Shown here: one piece after another, positions 20,568 to 28,980 of the stretch
Position numbering within the stretch: position 1 is the stretch's first letter
Layout of the letters: each line of letters starts with the position of its first letter
Source: Actinomadura opuntiae
GTDB taxonomy: Bacteria > Actinomycetota > Actinomycetes > Streptosporangiales > Streptosporangiaceae
DNA length: 64,000 bases
Direction of reading: 5' to 3'
Assembly: GCF_030283205.1 (NCBI RefSeq)
Contig: NZ_JASNWF010000035.1
Coordinates: forward strand, 19,487-83,486
Made by a program: the position numbers and the translations under genes
The notes under the pieces: model-generated
Database searches by the model: none
What the model was told of the DNA's origin: nothing
Seen by the model: the letters and a program-made list of their open reading frames with translations, nothing else

Positions 20568-21959
20568 TCAGAGGCGTTTTCCGGTCAGCAGCGGCAGGGT
20601 TGCGGCGGCGCCGCAGAACGCGACTATCGCCGCGGCGGCGAACAGCGCGTTCAGTCCGTCCGCGAACACCGAATACCGGCTCAGGACCGCTCCGTAGGCG
20701 GCGATCCCCACGGCGGATCCGACCTGCATGACGGTGTTGTTGACGCCGGACGCCATGCCGAGCCGCGACCGGTCCGCGACGTCGACGGCCAGGCCGCCGA
20801 GGGTCGGCAGCACGATCCCGCACGCGAGGCCGGCCAGCACCATTCCCAGCACCAGATGCGTCCAGGACGAGCCGGGCGCGAGCCCGTGCATGAGCAGTAT
20901 CGCCAGCCCGAGAAGCGCCAGCGATCCCGAGACGAGCGGCCCCTTCGGGAGGCGGTCCATGACGGCTCCGGCGACCGGACCGGCGAAGAGGATGGGGACG
21001 ACGAGCGGCAGGAAGCACAGCCCCGTCTCGAGCGCCGAGAAGCCGAGCTGGTCCTGGAACCACAGTGACACGTAGATGAGCAGGGCGAACACGCTCGCCT
21101 GCACGGTGAACGACCCGATCTGCGTTCCGCTGAACGCGCGACGCCGGAACAGCGACAGATCCAGCATCGGATCGGTCCGCCGCCCCTCGACGACAAGGAA
21201 CGCCGCCAGGCTCACCGCCGACCCGCCGAACACGAACGCCGTCTCGGCGCTCCCCCACCCAAGGTCCTGGCCGCGCACCAGGCCGAAGACCAGGAGAGAC
21301 AGAGAGACGGCCAGCAGCATGGGGCCGACCAGATCGATGCGGCGCCGGTCGCCGGGTCCTTCCTCGCGCGGCAGCGAGCGGACGCCCATGACCAGCGTGA
21401 CCACGCCGGCCGGCACGTTCACCAGGAACACCCAGCGCCAGCCGAGGCCCGAGACGAGGGCGCCGCCGACGACCGGTCCGAGCACGACGGCGAGCCCTGC
21501 GGCGGTCCCCCGCACGCCGAACGCGACACCGCGGGCCCGGCCCGTGTAGCACTGCGCGATGAGCGCGAGCGTCGTCGCGAACATCAGCGCTCCCGCCAGC
21601 CCCTGGACGGCCCGTGCCGCGATGAGCGTCCCGGCGGTGGGGGCCAGCCCGCACGCCAGGGACGCCAGCGCGAACAGCGACACCCCGGCGAGGAAGCAGC
21701 GGCGGCGTCCCCAGCGGTCGGCGAACGCCCCGGCGGTGAGCTGGAACGCGGCCATCGCCATCGTGTAGGCGTTCATCACCCATTGCAGGTCGCCGAGGCC
21801 GGCGTGCAGGTCGCGGCGCATCGCCGGGACGGCGACGGTCACGATCGTGGCGTCCAGCATCAGCATGAAGACCGCGGCGACGATCGCCGCGAGCGGCCAC
21901 CATCCGGGCGTCCGAACCCGCGTGCCGTCCATGCCAGCGGCTGATCTCTGCTCGACCAT
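20568..21959 (-). CDS. MFS drug transporter (DHA2, EmrB/QacA type)
   Basis: Proton-driven efflux protein of 463 residues with 12-14 membrane segments. Typical signatures are LDATIVTVAVPAMRRDL in helix 1, QWVMNAYTMAMAAFQLTAGAFADRWGRR in the loop 2-3 region (motif A), and the antiporter motif C GLAVVLGPVVGGALVSG in helix 5. ATG 21959 has GGGAGGAG 4-5 nt upstream. It is divergent from a TetR gene, with three regularly spaced operators between them (21971-22023), so ligand-induced derepression is expected. Substrates unknown. Confidence 0.93.
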   Translation of the reverse strand: MVEQRSAAGMDGTRVRTPGWWPLAAIVAAVFMLMLDATIVTVAVPAMRRDLHAGLGDLQWVMNAYTMAMAAFQLTAGAFADRWGRRRCFLAGVSLFALASLACGLAPTAGTLIAARAVQGLAGALMFATTLALIAQCYTGRARGVAFGVRGTAAGLAVVLGPVVGGALVSGLGWRWVFLVNVPAGVVTLVMGVRSLPREEGPGDRRRIDLVGPMLLAVSLSLLVFGLVRGQDLGWGSAETAFVFGGSAVSLAAFLVVEGRRTDPMLDLSLFRRRAFSGTQIGSFTVQASVFALLIYVSLWFQDQLGFSALETGLCFLPLVVPILFAGPVAGAVMDRLPKGPLVSGSLALLGLAILLMHGLAPGSSWTHLVLGMVLAGLACGIVLPTLGGLAVDVADRSRLGMASGVNNTVMQVGSAVGIAAYGAVLSRYSVFADGLNALFAAAAIVAFCGAAATLPLLTGKRL

Positions 21960-21970
21960 GACGCTCCTCC

Positions 21971-22023
21971 CTAGCACTGTTAGGCTTAAACTAGCATCGT
22001 TAGATAATCCCTTGCACTGCTAG
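21971..22023. promoter_or_regulatory. Three 13-bp operators, 20 bp apart
   Basis: CTAGCACTGTTAG (21971-21983), CTAGCATCGTTAG (21991-22003) and CTTGCACTGCTAG (22011-22023). Each is a near-palindrome of form CTARCANTGYTAG, and the copies start exactly 20 bp apart, so they lie on about the same DNA face. They fill the region between the MFS and TetR starts and are the obvious binding sites for the TetR protein. Confidence 0.8.
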
Positions 22024-22053
22024 ATTTGAGTCCGTTCCCGAGGAGGTGCTGTG

Positions 22054-22743
22054 ATGGCCGGCCGGAATCACGGTTTCGTGCGCGATGAGGAAACGCCTGC
22101 CGCGCCGCGCCTGGACCGCGCGGAGATCGTCCGGGCGGCCCTGGAACTGCTGGACGCGGACGGGTTCGACGCGTTCAGCATGCGCAGGCTCGCCGCCGCG
22201 CTCGACATCAAGTCACCGTCGCTGTACTGGCATGTCAGCGGCAAGGACGAGCTGTTCGACCTGCTGGTCGACACCGTCATCGGCAAGTGCCCGCTGCCGG
22301 ACGGGGACGACGGGCGCCCCTGGGACGAACGGCTCATCGAGATCGGCCTCGACCTCCGCCGGGTCCTGCTCGCGCATCCCGCGGCGACGCGCCTGCTGCC
22401 CGGACGGCTCCCGTTCGGCCCCCACGGGTTGCGCCTCGCCGACCATGTCGTCGGCCTGCTGCGCCGGGCGGGCTTCGACGACCGCATGGCGGGCTACGGG
22501 TACCTGCTGCTGATGTTCTACGTGACCGGTTTCGCCGTGCAGGAGATCGCGTTCGGGAAGGGCCCCGAGAACGGAGACCGGCTCGCCGAGGTGACCCGCT
22601 ATCTGGAGGGGCTGCCCTCCGACCGCTACCCCGACCTCGTAGCCGTGGCCGGGGAACTGCTGGCGCCGCGCCTCACCGACCGTTTCGAGTTCGGGCTGAG
22701 AGGCGTCATCGACGGCCTCGCCGAGAAGCGCCGGCCGCAGTGA
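22054..22743 (+). CDS. TetR regulator with TetR_C-type ligand domain
   Basis: Repressor of 229 residues. Helix-turn-helix: FDAFSMRRLAAALDIKSPSLYWHVSGKDELFD, with SLYWHVSGKDELF as recognition helix and following turn, close to the tetracycline-repressor subclass. The C-terminal domain (HPAATRLLPGRLPFGPHGLRLADHVVGLL) fits the TetR_C type. AGGAGG at 22041-22046 is 7 nt before ATG 22054; GTG 22051 is possible. It presumably represses itself and the divergent MFS pump through the three operators between them. Confidence 0.93.
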   Translation: MAGRNHGFVRDEETPAAPRLDRAEIVRAALELLDADGFDAFSMRRLAAALDIKSPSLYWHVSGKDELFDLLVDTVIGKCPLPDGDDGRPWDERLIEIGLDLRRVLLAHPAATRLLPGRLPFGPHGLRLADHVVGLLRRAGFDDRMAGYGYLLLMFYVTGFAVQEIAFGKGPENGDRLAEVTRYLEGLPSDRYPDLVAVAGELLAPRLTDRFEFGLRGVIDGLAEKRRPQ

Positions 22744-22759
22744 CCCGGGCGGACCGGCG

Positions 22760-23527
22760 TCAGAGCGCGGCGTCGGGACGCACCGCTGTGACGGTCGAGG
22801 CCGCCCAGGCACCGATGCGGTGGATGAGGTCCGGCGTCGCGGCGACCTCCGCGTGACCGAAACCCGGTTCTATCCACAGTTCCTTCGGGTCCCGCGCGGC
22901 GTCGTACAGCTGCCGCCCGTGGTCGGTCGGGAAGAACGCGTCGGCGTCACCGTGGACGATCAGCAGCGGCGCGGGCGCGATGCGCGCCGCGACCTCGTGC
23001 GGCGCCTCCGGCACGGGGTCCCATCCCTTGGCCGCGATGCGCGTGCCCCGCGCCAGCCGCACGGCGAGCCGGCCCAGCGGCCGTTCGATCACCCAGTGGA
23101 CGCGGCGCATGGGAACGGTGTCGCGGTAGTACCAGCGGGCGGGCGCGCTCACCGAGACGACGGCGTCGACGTCACCGTGCAATGCGGCGTGCCGGATCGC
23201 GACGGCGCCGCCCAGCGAGAACCCCGCGACGGCAACCCGTCGGTAGCCCCTGCTGCGCGCCGCGGCGACCGCCGCCTGGATGTCGAGCACCTCGAGGTCG
23301 CCCACCGTGGAGCGGCCGCCGGACCGTCCGTGGCCGCGCAGGTCGAGGGCCAGAACGCCGCCGTACCGGTTGAGCACGGCGCCGATGCGGCGGAGCGCGG
23401 GCTGCCGCCAGGAGCACGTGAAGCCGTGCGCGAGCACGAAGCAGAGGTCGCCGTCCCCGCCGAGGTGTCCTGCGTCGATCCGCACGCCGTCGGCGGTGTG
23501 AAGGTTCAGGGACTCCGGAATCACCAC
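22760..23527 (-). CDS. Alpha/beta-fold hydrolase
   Basis: A 255-residue serine hydrolase. Oxyanion region FVLAHGFTCSW near residue 31; LALDLRGHGRSGG near 58; nucleophile elbow VAGFSLGGAVAIRHAA near 100; catalytic Asp in IVHGDADAFFPTDHG near 192; catalytic His in EPGFGHAEVA near 222. Resembles dienelactone hydrolase/BAAT-like esterases acting on unknown substrates. The gene is convergent with the TetR gene (17 bp apart). Confidence 0.9.
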   Translation of the reverse strand: MVIPESLNLHTADGVRIDAGHLGGDGDLCFVLAHGFTCSWRQPALRRIGAVLNRYGGVLALDLRGHGRSGGRSTVGDLEVLDIQAAVAAARSRGYRRVAVAGFSLGGAVAIRHAALHGDVDAVVSVSAPARWYYRDTVPMRRVHWVIERPLGRLAVRLARGTRIAAKGWDPVPEAPHEVAARIAPAPLLIVHGDADAFFPTDHGRQLYDAARDPKELWIEPGFGHAEVAATPDLIHRIGAWAASTVTAVRPDAAL

Positions 23528-23629
23528 GTGTTCAATGATCGGACATGGCCCTTCGCGTTTTCCTTCCGCCCCCGGTCACGAGTGGTGCCGGTGGGGCTGA
23601 ACGTGCAGGTGGGTGGGTAGGCAGCGGAT

Positions 23630-23902
23630 GTGTCGGGGGCGCTGAGCGATTCGGGGGCGGCCCGTTCCCGTACCGGGCGCCCGCCGCCGCGCGCCACCGG
23701 TGAGCACGCGGTGCGGTCCATGCTCTCGTCGGCGTGGGCCCATGACCGGGCCGCGGAACTGCTGGAGGACATGGCCGCCGTCCACCCGGAGGAGGCCGAG
23801 GCGCATCTGCAGTCGGCCGAGCGGCAGCGCAGGTGGGCGGAGAACGACCGCGATCTGGTGGAGCGGTACGCCCCGCGGGCCGGTGACCCGGACGGTTTGT
23901 GA
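23630..23902 (+). CDS. Small acidic helical protein, unknown
   Basis: A possible 90-residue protein. The N-terminus is low complexity; the rest (HAVRSMLSSAWAHDRAAELLEDMAAVHPEEAEAHL) is rich in Ala, Glu and Leu with a helical pattern and third-position GC bias typical of genuine genes here. I do not recognise a family. The start is uncertain: ATG 23630 has no good ribosome site. It precedes the 217-residue unknown gene at 23964. Confidence 0.45.
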   Translation: MSGALSDSGAARSRTGRPPPRATGEHAVRSMLSSAWAHDRAAELLEDMAAVHPEEAEAHLQSAERQRRWAENDRDLVERYAPRAGDPDGL

Positions 23903-23963
23903 TGACGGCCCCGCGGGTGCAGGGTGAGGGGACGGCGGCCTGAGACGGCCATAGGCGAAGGAT

Positions 23964-24617
23964 GTGGACATGACCGTCGATCCAGAGAGTCTCGGAACGA
24001 CACGTCGTGCGTTGCACGGGGTCGCCGAACTGCTCCTCGCGGGCCCGCAGCACAGGGAGAGCGGGACGATCCGGTTGCGGGTGCTGGAGGGCGGTTTCGG
24101 GACCGTCCGGGCACCGGAGCTGCGGGTCGCCGGAACCGGGCTGGTGGCCGGCGACCGGGTGATCCCGCTGAACGGCGCCACGTGCGAGGAGCTGGCCACG
24201 GCGGCGGGCGTCGAGGCGGGCGCGCCGCAGGACCTCTACAAGGACGGCAGCGGAGTCGGGGCAGAGGAGACGCTCGGCGTGGACGCGGGCGCGGCGGCCC
24301 ACATCGAGGAGTGCTTCGCGCGCGGACACAAGGCTCTGGTCCGGTTCGCGCCGGATGTCGCCCCCGTCCTGTGGCCGGAGCACTTCGACCTGAGCATCAC
24401 CCTCGACGAGGTCAACTACGGCATCTCGCCGGGAGACTCCTATCTCGGGGAGCCCTACGCGTACGCGGGTCCATGGGAGCCGAGGCAGGGCGCCTTCTGG
24501 AACGCCTCGTTCGGAGCGGCGCGGCCGGTCCGGCTGCTGCCGGGCGCGACTGCGCTGCACGACTTCTTCAGGGAGGCGCGGGACCGGGCCGCCCGCGACC
24601 CCGCCCGGCGTCCCTGA
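23964..24617 (+). CDS. Conserved hypothetical protein
   Basis: About 217 residues, soluble, no signal peptide or membrane segment. Recognisable stretches such as LGTTRRALHGVAELLLAGPQ and DLSITLDEVNYGISPGDSYL suggest a compact conserved domain that I recall in other actinobacteria, but no function is known to me. Translation may begin at ATG 23964 or 23970 (MTVDPESL), with GGCGAAGGA upstream. The LLM oxidoreductase gene follows after 49 bp. Confidence 0.75.
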   Translation: MDMTVDPESLGTTRRALHGVAELLLAGPQHRESGTIRLRVLEGGFGTVRAPELRVAGTGLVAGDRVIPLNGATCEELATAAGVEAGAPQDLYKDGSGVGAEETLGVDAGAAAHIEECFARGHKALVRFAPDVAPVLWPEHFDLSITLDEVNYGISPGDSYLGEPYAYAGPWEPRQGAFWNASFGAARPVRLLPGATALHDFFREARDRAARDPARRP

Positions 24618-24666
24618 CCACGCTCTGTGCAAGGATCGGAACCGTAGGCTGATCAGGGAGGTCCTT

Positions 24667-25581
24667 GTGCGCATCGGTGTTTCCCTCGGCGAGCGCGGCG
24701 GCGCGGACGCGCTGGACAAACTGGCCGACGATGTGCGGCGCGCCGCCGACGACGGTTTCGCCTCGGCGTGGCTGTCGAACATCTTCGGCGTCGACGCGCT
24801 GACCGCGCTCGCGGTCGCGGGAAGCCGGGTTCCGGGCATCGAGCTGGGGACCGCCGTCGTGCCGACGTACCCCCGGCATCCGGCGGCGCTGGCCCAGCAG
24901 GTGCGGACGGTGGCGCTCGCCCTCGGGGAGAACCGGCTGACCCTCGGCATCGGCCTGTCCCACAAGGTCGTCATCGAGGACATGTACGGCTACGACTTCG
25001 GACGGCCCCTGCGGCACATGGACGAGTACCTGTCGGTGCTGCTGCCGCTGCTCGACCACGAGACGGCGTCGTTCACCGGGGAGACCCTGCGCGGCCAGAT
25101 CGGGCTGACCGTCCCGAACGAGGGCCGGGTGCCCGTGCTGCTGGCGGCGCTCGGCCCGAAGATGCTGCGGCTGGCCGCCGAGCGCACGGACGGGACCGTC
25201 CTGTGGATGACGGGCCCCGCCACCGTCCGCGAGCACATCGCGCCGACCATCACGGCGGCGGCCGAGGCCGCGGGCCGTCCGGCGCCACGGATCGTCTGCG
25301 TCCTGCCGGTGTGCGTCACCGGCGACGCCGGGCGGGCGCGCGAGCGCGCGGCGAAGGCGTTCGAGGTGTACGGGACGCTGCCGTCCTACCGCGCGATGAT
25401 GGACCGGGAGGGCGCCGAGGGCCCCGCCGACCTCGCGATCATCGGCGACGAGGACGCGGTCGGGGCGCGGCTGGAGGAGCTGGCCGCGGCGGGCGTCACC
25501 GACTTCGTGGCCGGCGAGTTCATGCCCGGCGACGACCGCGCCCGCACCCGCGCGTTCCTGAAGTCCGCCGCCGCCCGCTGA
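24667..25581 (+). CDS. LLM-class F420-dependent oxidoreductase
   Basis: A 304-residue luciferase-like (beta/alpha)8 barrel enzyme. Diagnostic stretches: ADDGFASAWLSNIFGVDALTAL, GTAVVPTYPRHPAALAQQ, LGIGLSHKVVIEDMYG, RPLRHMDEYL and VPVLLAALGPKMLRLAAERTDG. These match the TIGR03564-like actinobacterial branch that uses coenzyme F420 rather than FMN (family knowledge; cofactor not provable from sequence alone). GTG start at 24667 with AGGGAGG upstream (24655-24661). Substrate unknown. Confidence 0.93.
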   Translation: MRIGVSLGERGGADALDKLADDVRRAADDGFASAWLSNIFGVDALTALAVAGSRVPGIELGTAVVPTYPRHPAALAQQVRTVALALGENRLTLGIGLSHKVVIEDMYGYDFGRPLRHMDEYLSVLLPLLDHETASFTGETLRGQIGLTVPNEGRVPVLLAALGPKMLRLAAERTDGTVLWMTGPATVREHIAPTITAAAEAAGRPAPRIVCVLPVCVTGDAGRARERAAKAFEVYGTLPSYRAMMDREGAEGPADLAIIGDEDAVGARLEELAAAGVTDFVAGEFMPGDDRARTRAFLKSAAAR

Positions 25582-25600
25582 CCGGCCGGCCCGCGGCGGC

Positions 25601-25978
25601 TCAGGACGAGATGACCTCGTAGAGGTTGCCGCTGGAGTCGGAGAAGTACAGGCCGCGCGCGCCGAGGGGATGGGCGGTGTCGATGCGGCCGTTGTCGGGG
25701 TGGGCGGGCTGGTCCCCGTAGGGGATCTCGCGGGCGTCGAGGCGGTCGACGACGGCGTCGAAGGTCGCCGCGTCCACGTCGAACGCCAGGTGGTGGCCCT
25801 GCGGGTAGGCGACGGTCAGGAAGTCGAGGGTGAGGCCGTCGTTGACCTTGATCGGCACGAAGTGGCGGGCGTGCGGGTGCGGCCCGGTGTAGGTCAGGCC
25901 CATGACGCCCGCGAAGAAGCGGGCGGCCTCGTCGTTGTCGGCGGCGGTGACGATGGTGTGGTTGAGCGTGATGGTCAC
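25601..25978 (-). CDS. VOC-family (glyoxalase/dioxygenase superfamily) protein
   Basis: A 125-residue single-module vicinal-oxygen-chelate protein. Candidate metal ligands are His7 (LNHTIV), His in GHHLAFDVD near residue 66 and Glu in NLYEVIS at the C-terminus, the usual His/His/Glu arrangement of extradiol-dioxygenase-like or glyoxalase-like members. The start overlaps the stop of the TetR gene (25975-25978), so it is the second gene of an autoregulated TetR operon. Confidence 0.9.
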   Translation of the reverse strand: MTITLNHTIVTAADNDEAARFFAGVMGLTYTGPHPHARHFVPIKVNDGLTLDFLTVAYPQGHHLAFDVDAATFDAVVDRLDAREIPYGDQPAHPDNGRIDTAHPLGARGLYFSDSSGNLYEVISS

Positions 25979-26700
25979 TCGGGGGTCCCTTCGGCGGACG
26001 CGTCGGCGGGCGTTTCGGCAGGAGACTCGGCGGGCGTTCCGGCGAGCGCGCCGTGCAGGAAGACGTCCAGGTACTCCTCCAGCGACGGCGCCGGCTCTTC
26101 GGGGCCGGTCGGGGGGCGGCCGCGGGTGAAGACCAGCCCCATGAACATCCCGGCGATCTGCTCGGGGGGCAGCCGGAGCCGGTCGCGCTCGGGCTCGAAG
26201 AGCTCGGCGAGCGCGCCGCGGGTGCGGGCCATGGCGGACGCGCGGTCGATGGCGGCGTCGGCCGCCTCGCCGCCGCCGTGCGAGCCGCGCCCGCGCCGGC
26301 CGGTGGCGTGCAGCGCGCCGAGGACCATGCCCATGCGGCCGAGGTAGGCGTCGATCGCGGCGGCGGCCTCGGCGAGCCGCCCGGCCAGCGGCTGGTCGAG
26401 CGGGATCTCCTCGATCTCGGCCAGGACGTGGTCGGTCCGCAGCGCCTCGATGACGCAGGCGTCGAGGAGCTCGTCCTTGTCGCTGAACACGCGGAAGATC
26501 GTCGCCTCGCCGATGCCGGCGGCGCGGGCGATCTGGCCGGTGGTGACGGCGGTGCCGTGCTCGGCGACCAGCGGCAGCGCGGTGCGGACGATCATCTCGC
26601 GGCGCTGCTCGGGGCTCATGCCGGGGGCGCGGCGGCGCCTCCCGCCGTCCCGGCCGCCGCCCTGCCCCCCGCCCTGCGCGCCGTCCTTCGGGGTCTCCAT
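25975..26700 (-). CDS. TetR-family regulator, probably leaderless
   Basis: About 241 residues. The helix-turn-helix region VTTGQIARAAGIGEATIFRVFSDKDELLDACV is near residues 53-84; the C-terminal tail is a repetitive Thr/Pro/Ala/Glu stretch. ATG 26700 was preferred to GTG 26709 because -35 TTGACG and -10 TACGGT on the minus strand place the RNA start at that ATG. A palindromic operator lies between the -35 and -10, and a mirror copy lies just upstream, so strong self-repression is expected. The partner gene is the VOC protein; the divergent operon is btuFCD-cbiZ. Confidence 0.9.
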   Translation of the reverse strand: METPKDGAQGGGQGGGRDGGRRRRAPGMSPEQRREMIVRTALPLVAEHGTAVTTGQIARAAGIGEATIFRVFSDKDELLDACVIEALRTDHVLAEIEEIPLDQPLAGRLAEAAAAIDAYLGRMGMVLGALHATGRRGRGSHGGGEAADAAIDRASAMARTRGALAELFEPERDRLRLPPEQIAGMFMGLVFTRGRPPTGPEEPAPSLEEYLDVFLHGALAGTPAESPAETPADASAEGTPE

Positions 26701-26707
26701 GCGGCCC

Positions 26708-26759
26708 ACCGTACGGTGTGAGTACTCACTCCGTCAATGCTGGAGTGAGTACTCACACC
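26708..26759 (-). promoter_or_regulatory. Promoter with two mirrored TetR operators
   Basis: Minus-strand -35 TTGACG (26737-26732), 18-bp spacer, -10 TACGGT (26713-26708). The 12-bp perfect palindrome GTGAGTACTCAC occurs at 26718-26729 inside the spacer and again at 26745-26756, centres 27 bp apart. The wider 18-bp units at 26715-26732 and 26742-26759 are exact reverse complements of each other. Binding would block the TetR-VOC promoter and could affect the divergent btu promoter. Confidence 0.8.
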
Positions 26760-26791
26760 GAAGGCTGAGCGAAACCGGATAAGGCGGCTGA

Positions 26792-26935
26792 TAACGTTGC
26801 ACTTCGAGCGCGCCCTGGAGCGAAGTCCGGTGCGAACCCGGCGCTGTCCCGCAACTGTGGTGCCCCTGTCGAAGTGGCCGAGCCAGGTCGCCTCCGCGCG
26901 CGCCGACGACTCTCGACCTCGTGGAAGGGCGATCC
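26792..26935 (+). promoter_or_regulatory. Cobalamin riboswitch of the btu operon, with -10
   Basis: An extended -10 (TGATAACGT, hexamer 26792-26797) would start RNA near 26804. Then follow the conserved cobalamin aptamer pieces: GGTGCGAACCCGGCGCTGTC at 26829-26848 with CCCGCAACTGTG, and GAGCCAGGTCGCC at about 26880-26892, closed by a distal GACCTCGTGGAAGG arm. Downstream, the ribosome site sits in a small hairpin (CAGGA 26966-26970 with TCCTG 26974-26978) that includes the first base of the btuF GTG, fitting translational control. Established family: B12 binding lowers expression of uptake genes. Confidence 0.93.
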
Positions 26936-26977
26936 GTCATGACGGGCCGCGGCTTCCCTGCAGCCCAGGAGGCTCCT

Positions 26978-27898
26978 GTGAGACCCGTGCGCGTCCTCGG
27001 CGCGGCCATCGCGACCGCCGCGGTGGCGCTCGCCGCCGCCGGTTGCGGCGACGACGGCAAGACCAAGGCGTCCGGCGACGGCGCCAAGACCGTCACCGTC
27101 CAGGCGGGCAACGGCGCGGTGACCGTCCCCGCCCATCCGAAGCGGATCGTGTCGCTGTCCCCCACGCACACCGAGACGCTGTTCGCCATCGGAGCCGGAT
27201 CGCAGGTCACCGCGGCCGACAGCCTGTCGGACTACCCCGCGAACGCGCCCCGGACGAAGCTGTCGGCCTTCAAGCCGAACGCCGAGGCGATCGTCAAGTA
27301 CCGGCCCGACCTCGTGGTGCTGTCGAACGACATGGACGGCGTCGTCAAGGCCCTGCAGAAGGTCAAGGTCCCGGTGCTGCTGGAGCCGGCCGCCGCGAAG
27401 CTGGACGACGCCTACGACGAGATCGCCGACCTGGGGCTGGCCACCGGGCACGTCGCGGAGGCCAAGAAGGTCACCGACGGCATGCGCGCCGACATCCAGA
27501 AGACCGTCGCCGCGTCCGCCAAGGGCAAGGGGCTGACCTACTACCACGAGCTGGACAACCAGCTGCACACCGTCACTTCCCAGACGTTCGTCGGGCAGGT
27601 GTACGGCCTGTTCGGCCTGCGCAACGTCGCCGACGCGGCGGACAAGGCGAGCGGCGGGTACCCGCAGCTCTCCCGCGAGTACCTGGTCAAGAAGGACCCG
27701 GACCTGGTCTTCCTGGCCGACACCAAGTGCTGCGGCCAGAACGCCGCGGCGGTCGCGAAGCGGCCCGGCTTCGGCGACCTCAAGGCCGTCAAGGACGGCG
27801 GCGTGGTGCCCCTGGACGACGACCTCGCCTCGCGCTGGGGGCCGCGCCTGCCGCAGTTCGTGAAGGCGATCGGCGACGCGGTGCAGAAGACGCGGTGA
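26978..27898 (+). CDS. btuF: Cobalamin-type ABC substrate-binding lipoprotein
   Basis: Periplasmic-type binding protein of the BtuF/FepB class, 306 residues. Signal peptide VRPVRVLGAAIATAAVALA with lipobox AAGC (Cys23). Family pattern: HPKRIVSLSPTHTETLFAIGAG, then NAEAIVKYRPDLVVLSND, and DPDLVFLADTKCC late. GTG 26978 follows AGGAGG. A cobalamin riboswitch just upstream, the btuC/btuD genes and cbiZ downstream mark the ligand as a corrinoid rather than a siderophore. Confidence 0.93.
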   Translation: MRPVRVLGAAIATAAVALAAAGCGDDGKTKASGDGAKTVTVQAGNGAVTVPAHPKRIVSLSPTHTETLFAIGAGSQVTAADSLSDYPANAPRTKLSAFKPNAEAIVKYRPDLVVLSNDMDGVVKALQKVKVPVLLEPAAAKLDDAYDEIADLGLATGHVAEAKKVTDGMRADIQKTVAASAKGKGLTYYHELDNQLHTVTSQTFVGQVYGLFGLRNVADAADKASGGYPQLSREYLVKKDPDLVFLADTKCCGQNAAAVAKRPGFGDLKAVKDGGVVPLDDDLASRWGPRLPQFVKAIGDAVQKTR

Positions 27899-28980
27899 TC
27901 CCCGCTCTGCCGGGACGGCGGCGGCGCCGGAGCGGGGACGCCGGCCCCCGGGCGCGGGGACGGCTGCGGCCGCTGCCGCTGGCGGCGGCGCTGGTCCTGC
28001 TGGTCGCGACGCTGCTGGCGGGACTGGTGGTGGGCGCCGCCGGCCTTCCCGTCACCGGGATCCTGGAGGAGCTGGCCGACCGGATCCCGTTCGTGCACCT
28101 CGACAGCGGGTTCAGCACCGTCGACCAGAACGTGCTGTTCCAGCTGCGGGTGCCGAGGGTGCTGATGGCCGCGCTCGTCGGCGGGATGCTGTCGATGGCG
28201 GGGGCCGGATACCAGGGGGTGTTCCGCAACCCGCTGGCCGACCCGTACCTGCTCGGCGCGGCGGCGGGGGCGGGCGTCGGGGCGACCGTGGTGATCGTGC
28301 TGGTGCCGGGCGACCCCGGCTACGGCGTCCCGCTGGCGGCGTTCGCGGGCGCGATCCTCGGGGTGGCGATGGCGTACGCGCTGGGCGCCACGGCCGCGCG
28401 CGGCAACCGGGCGGCGACGCTGGTGCTGGCGGGGGTCGCGGTGTCGTCGTTCCTGTCGGCGGTGCAGACGTTCCTCCAGCAGGTGAAGGCGGAGGAACTG
28501 CAGCGGATCTACTCCTGGATCCTCGGCGGGGTCGGCTCGGCGGACTGGCACCAGCTGGCGCTCGTCGCGCCGTACTCGCTGGTCTCGGCGGTCGTGCTGC
28601 TCGCGCACGGCCGGCTGCTGGACGTGCTGAGCGTCGGCGACGAGGAGGCGGCCTCGCTGGGACTGTCGGCGGCGCGTGTCAGGCTGACGGTGCTGGTGGC
28701 GGCGTCGCTGGCGACGGCGAGCGCGGTGGCGGTGAGCGGCCTGATCGGGTTCGTCGGCATCGTGGTGCCGCACGCGGTGCGCAGGCTGGCGGGCGGGTCG
28801 TACCGGGTGGTGCTGCCGCTGTCGCTGCTCGGCGGGGCGGCGTTCCTGGAGCTGGCCGACCTGGTGGCGCGCACGGTGATCGCGCCCGGTGAGCTGCCGC
28901 TCGGCGTGGTGACCGCGTTCGTCGGCGGCCCGTTCTTCGTGGCGGTGCTGCGCGCGAGCCGCCGGCAGGTGGAGACGTGA
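27895..28980 (+). CDS. btuC: Cobalamin-type ABC permease
   Basis: FecCD/BtuC-family permease, 361 residues with about ten membrane helices after a basic N-terminus. Family stretches: LFQLRVPRVLMAALVGGMLS, GAGYQGVFRNPLADPYLLG and SGLIGFVGIVVPHAVRRLAG (the coupling region with VVPHAVR). GTG 27895 overlaps the btuF stop by GTGA. Forms the membrane dimer of the corrinoid importer. Confidence 0.94.
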   Translation: MIPALPGRRRRRSGDAGPRARGRLRPLPLAAALVLLVATLLAGLVVGAAGLPVTGILEELADRIPFVHLDSGFSTVDQNVLFQLRVPRVLMAALVGGMLSMAGAGYQGVFRNPLADPYLLGAAAGAGVGATVVIVLVPGDPGYGVPLAAFAGAILGVAMAYALGATAARGNRAATLVLAGVAVSSFLSAVQTFLQQVKAEELQRIYSWILGGVGSADWHQLALVAPYSLVSAVVLLAHGRLLDVLSVGDEEAASLGLSAARVRLTVLVAASLATASAVAVSGLIGFVGIVVPHAVRRLAGGSYRVVLPLSLLGGAAFLELADLVARTVIAPGELPLGVVTAFVGGPFFVAVLRASRRQVET

